From contig NC_037680.1 of assembly GCF_003255815.1 (NCBI RefSeq), forward strand, positions 13,724,995 through 13,788,994: 64,000 nt of DNA, read 5' to 3'. Below the pieces are notes generated by a model. The model worked only from the letters and a program-made list of their open reading frames with translations, was not told the origin of the DNA and did not search any database. The stretch comes from Theropithecus gelada (taxonomy: Eukaryota; Chordata; Mammalia; Primates; Cercopithecidae). A program made the translations under genes and the position numbers. Below, piece by piece: positions 60,631 through 64,000 of the stretch. Within the stretch, counting starts at the first letter, position 1, and every line of letters begins with the position of its first letter.

Positions 60631-60840
60631 TGAAACTTGTAGAAGCAGAGAGTAGAGTGATCGTTGCCAGGGTCTGCAGGGAGGGGGAAGTGGAGAGTTA
60701 CTCTTCAGTGGATATAACATTTCTTTTGTGCAAGATGAATGAACTCTGGAGATCTGCTATACTACATTTTGCCTATACTCATACTGTGTGGTACTCTTGA
60801 AATTTATTTAAAGGGTAGCTCTCATGTTTAAAACAAACAA
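60631..60840 (+). mobile_element. old L1 3' region
   Basis: agtgatcgttgccagggtct, gcagggagggggaagtggag and ggtactcttgaaatttattt are sense 3' words of old L1 elements. Confidence 0.75.
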
Positions 60841-61400
60841 AAAAAGATAAATTGTTACGGTGTCTTTGAGCGATTTGTGACATCCGTTTTAATAGTTCAC
60901 GAAATGCCTTTAGCACTTACCTGGTTCAGAGCAGATCATTGTAATGAGTGGATACTTCTCCAAAAAGCAAGTATGAAAGCTGGAAGAAACCATACAGAAT
61001 CATTAGTTTATCCTTAAAGCAACAAATATTTTTATTTTGGCTGTTACTCCCAGTTAGACTAAATGTAGTAAGATGTGTATTTTTTTAGTGTGACTTTTTT
61101 CCTGATTAATATGTTTTCTGTGTAACGTGAATCTATGTCATTATTCTTTTCTGGCTTGTCAAGCCAATACTTTTTCAAAGACACTACCTTTTTTGGTTTA
61201 AGAAAAGTTATCTTTTTGTTTACCTCACTGAATTTGAAGTCTACATTTTTATAAGAACACTTAGCTGAGAAATGAAAAATAAATCACATTAATTTTCAGA
61301 GTTACATAAAGAAAATTATGTGTAGCAGATTCTCTCAATATTTGTAGACTTTGTATTTGCAAATTTGCCTATTTGCCAAAATTATTTGTAACCCCTAAAT
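60841..61400. other. intron, no feature recognised
   Basis: AT-rich. Confidence 0.55.
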
Positions 61401-62045
61401 AGATATTCATTGTACTTTCTTTTTCATTCGTGGACACGTTCAGTGTGGCAAAAAAGTTTGAGTCATCAGGCAAGCACATTCCCAGCTGAGGTCAAACAAG
61501 GCACATGCTGCCTCCCTATTTCAGTTCTTCTATTGTAAACAATTGTCCTTTGCAGTCTATTTAGTGCCACGTTGTTCACACTTTTTTGGTTTTGTTTGAA
61601 ATGGCTCCCAAACAATGCTGATTTTCTGTCTTGTGTTACTAAGCACAAGAAAGCTCTGCTGTGTGTTCAAGCATGAGTTGGTACTGGCCATCAGTTCAGT
61701 GTTAATGAATCAACAATACAGTACATCCAGAAAAAAGAAATTCACCAATGTGTACGTGAGGCCACTAGAAAGTCCTAAAGTAACAGCCAAAGTACATGAC
61801 AAAGTTATGAAAAAGATGGAAAGGCAGCTAGATTGGTGGATTCATGAATCCGAGTTTATCTTCCTGTTTTGGGGGACTTTTTTCGTTTCTCTTGGCTTCT
61901 CAATATGATAACCAAGTTTTTAAAAAAGCATAGTGGACAGCATTGTTATGAAACTGAAAGTCGAAGAAATTTATGATCATGTTACCCAGGGTCAGGAAAA
62001 TGGTAAACACTTCTCAAATACTGTTTTGTTATCAAGAATACAGCG
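61400..62045 (+). mobile_element. Tigger (pogo-type) DNA transposon remnant with broken transposase
   Basis: agcacattcccagctgaggt, tttagtgccacgttgttcac and aatggctcccaaacaatgct are the 5' leader and start of a Tigger-family transposase. The text then follows the coding region (cagtgttaatgaatcaacaa, aaaagatggaaaggcagcta) with several frameshifts and stops. The surviving open piece at 61615-61908 includes AKVHDKVMKKMERQLDWWIH, typical of the DNA-binding part of CENP-B/Tigger proteins. The 3' half is missing and an Alu follows. Confidence 0.8.
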
Positions 62046-62048
62046 AAG

Positions 62049-62339
62049 GGCCAAGGACAGTGGCTCATGGCTGTAATCCCAGCACTTTGGGAGGCCGAGG
62101 CGGGTGGATCGCTTGAGACCAAGAGTTGGAGACCAGCCTGGCCAATATGGTGAAACACCGTCTCTAGTAAATAAATACAAAAATTAGCCAGGTGTGGTGG
62201 CGGACACCTATAATCCCAGCTACTCAAGAGTCTGAGGTAGGACAGTCACTTGAACCCAGGACACAGAGGTTGCTGTGAGCCGAGATGGCGCCACTGCGCT
62301 CCATCCTGGATGACAGAGTGAGACTCCCTCTCAAAAAGA
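62049..62339 (+). mobile_element. Alu (AluS-like) at the end of the Tigger remnant
   Basis: Body ggccaaggacagtggctcat to ctccctctcaaaaag, tail nearly lost. Confidence 0.94.
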
Positions 62340-62459
62340 AATACTGAAGTTTCTCAAAGTTTTTACGTTTCTAGAATCTCATTTGTCTTCACAGTGTCCT
62401 TCTAAAAAGGATAAGAATATGTATTTGTTTTTATTTTACATGTAGACATGAAATTTCAA

Positions 62460-62571
62460 CCCTATATATCTTCATTTAATTGGTCTGGCCCTAATCTTAA
62501 GCCTCAGCAACATTACTTTTTAATGCCTGCCAGGTGATTCTAGTGTGCACCAAAACTTGAAACCCTCTGGC
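62460..62571 (+). mobile_element. MER5-like hAT-Charlie fragment
   Basis: gcctgccaggtgattctagt and gtgcaccaaaacttgaaacc follow the end of MER5 elements (ccaggtgattctgatgcac, gtttgagaaccactg). Confidence 0.65.
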
Positions 62572-63733
62572 CTACACTAACTAGCCCTCTAGTCTTGTTT
62601 TTATTCATGCCTACAGCTGTCCACAAGTAGCTATAGCCCAGTAAAACTTTACACATTAGCAGAAAAGTCATGATGTCTGTCACAGTTTATTAGTAGATTT
62701 TCATCTGAAATCCAGTGTCCTGACATAAAACTATAAATTACTACATATCAAGTTTATAAATTTTTAGATCTTAGTTGGAAAGTGTATGTTAACCTCTAGG
62801 TTACAGGATCTTGATCCATACAGTCTTACTGTGTTTTAGATGCTAAATGGACTGTAGTAGCCCTCATTTTGTTACAGGATTATAAGGAATAAGATTCCTA
62901 TAAGAACATAAAGTGAGTCTTTGTTTTGAAAAATGTCTTACTTAGCTTGGATTGCTTAGCAAAATTGTTTTCTTACAGAGGTGCCTTGTGTAGAAAGGTA
63001 GAATTTGAATTATTATGTCTACTTTCAGCTCAGTCTTTCAGTTCACTGAGGCAACTTTGTGTTTGGATTGGATTGTGTTGTTACTTATCATTATGAAGAT
63101 TGAGCACAGCCGGATACAAGTCACATATACTGTCACTTTAAGCAAAGTACTAGTCAGGGACACTAATTCTACAACAACTCATGAGATTTTTCTCAGTCCT
63201 TAGTGTGGAGGGAAAATTAGTTTGATACCAGCATAGACTTCAAAAGTGGGCAAGTGAGTAGGATATCTTCAAAATGCTCTCATTTTTACTGGTTCTTCTC
63301 CAATTTTGCCTTTCATTTTTGCTAGTTTTATCTTGAAATTCAAAACTATAATACCTTTGTCTTTGATCTATATTCTCAAAGGGGTAGCATACAGAGAGGA
63401 ACTTGAAAAGACTGTAGCCTTTTTTTTAGAACCTTTAAAAAATGTTTCACAGAATCTGTATGAAATTATGAAAAAGAAAACCTACCTTCAAGTCTTTTGC
63501 CCTTTATTTTCTCCCCACAGCCTGTTTTTCCTCATTTTTGTATCCTAGTATTCCTCTAGTGTCCCTTTTGTCCTACTTGTGATACTTCTCTTGTATTCAT
63601 TTTATTTCTCCTAAGCTTCTGGTTTTACGTTGTCAGTTTTTTTGTTTGCCTCAGCTATCCTTTGAAATAATTGTTGATAATAAGTCTGTCGATCTGAACT
63701 ATATCTTTTGATAAAGTTTTACTTCTCTCGTTA
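62572..63733. other. intron; one possible alternative terminal exon
   Basis: No repeat recognised. A splice-acceptor-like tctactttcag at 63018-63028 is followed by an open frame in the phase required by the exon ending at 55359, stopping at 63203. No poly(A) signal close by. See the findings. Confidence 0.35.
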
Positions 63734-64000
63734 TTTTTTTTTTTTTTTGAGACGGAGTCTCGCTCTGTCGCCCAGGCTGGAGTGCAGTGGCGGGATCTCA
63801 GCTCACTGCAAGCTCCGCCTCCCGGGTTCACGCCATTCTCCTGCCTCAGCCTCCAGAGTAGCTGGGACTACAGGCGCCCGCCACCTCGCCCGGCTAGTTT
63901 TTTGTATTTTTTAGTAGAGACGGGGTTTCACCGGGTTAGCCAGGATGGTCTCGATCTCCTGACCTTGTGATCCGCCCGTCTCGGCCTCCCAAAGTGCTGG
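63734..64000 (-). mobile_element. young AluY, cut by the window end
   Basis: Almost unmutated reversed body. gcccggctagttttttgtat and ccgggttagccaggatggtc match the young AluYR-like copies at 22592 and 30360. Confidence 0.95.

Noticed and set aside
61615..61908. 97-codon open frame as a functional gene
   Set aside because: It is a frameshifted piece of a Tigger transposase remnant with the rest of the coding region broken or missing.

Overview
The window is 64 kb of an AT-rich primate genome lying entirely inside one protein-coding gene on the + strand, R3HDM1 (R3H domain containing 1). Thirteen constitutive-looking internal coding exons can be read (4935-55359, 1,857 nt, 619 codons), all joined in a consistent reading frame with GT/AG borders. 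A fourteenth 34-codon exon (23439-23540) looks like a cassette. The first exons and the C-terminal exons lie outside the window. The identification rests on the R3H motif (HRMLLHRVAAYFGL), the SUZ-type basic segment after it, the long Gln/Pro/Ser-rich tail, and the microRNA miR-128-1, whose precursor is intact in the 15-kb intron at 39024-39105. miR-128-1 is known to be hosted by R3HDM1, as its twin miR-128-2 is hosted by the paralogue ARPP21.

The organism is a catarrhine primate and probably an Old World monkey. The youngest Alus (22592, 30360, 41995, 63734) are AluY-like, and 30360-30649 carries AluYR-type variants (gcgtaaacccggga and gatccggccactgc) that I associate with cercopithecoid lineages. 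This is an inference from memory of the subfamilies.

Layout: 1-4934 is intron with an old antisense L1 end and three Alus. 4935-5218 holds the two exons of the R3H core. 9296-12537 is a cluster of five exons covering the end of R3H, the SUZ region and the Ser-rich linker. 14961-25569 holds the Ser/Gly exon, a Pro exon, the optional exon and the polyproline exon. 25570-34899 is an intron packed with L1, Alu, a U6 pseudogene and Tigger-type DNA transposons. 34900-35023 is a small exon. 35024-50372 is the miR-128-1 host intron, including an Alu-poor stretch of over 4 kb around the hairpin. 50373-50527 and 55208-55359 are Gln-rich exons. 55360-64000 is intron of Alu, L1 and Tigger remnants.

About 50 Alu copies account for roughly a fifth of the sequence. 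Old MIR, L1, MER1/MER5-like and Tigger copies fill much of the rest. No exotic system (CRISPR, phage, defence island) is present. The most interesting signals are a 97% identical inverted duplication of a MIR-derived segment that encloses two exons (8961-9150 versus 10303-10492), an in-frame alternative acceptor adding 15 codons (50328-50372), the cassette exon followed by a NAGNAG acceptor, and miR-128-1 itself.
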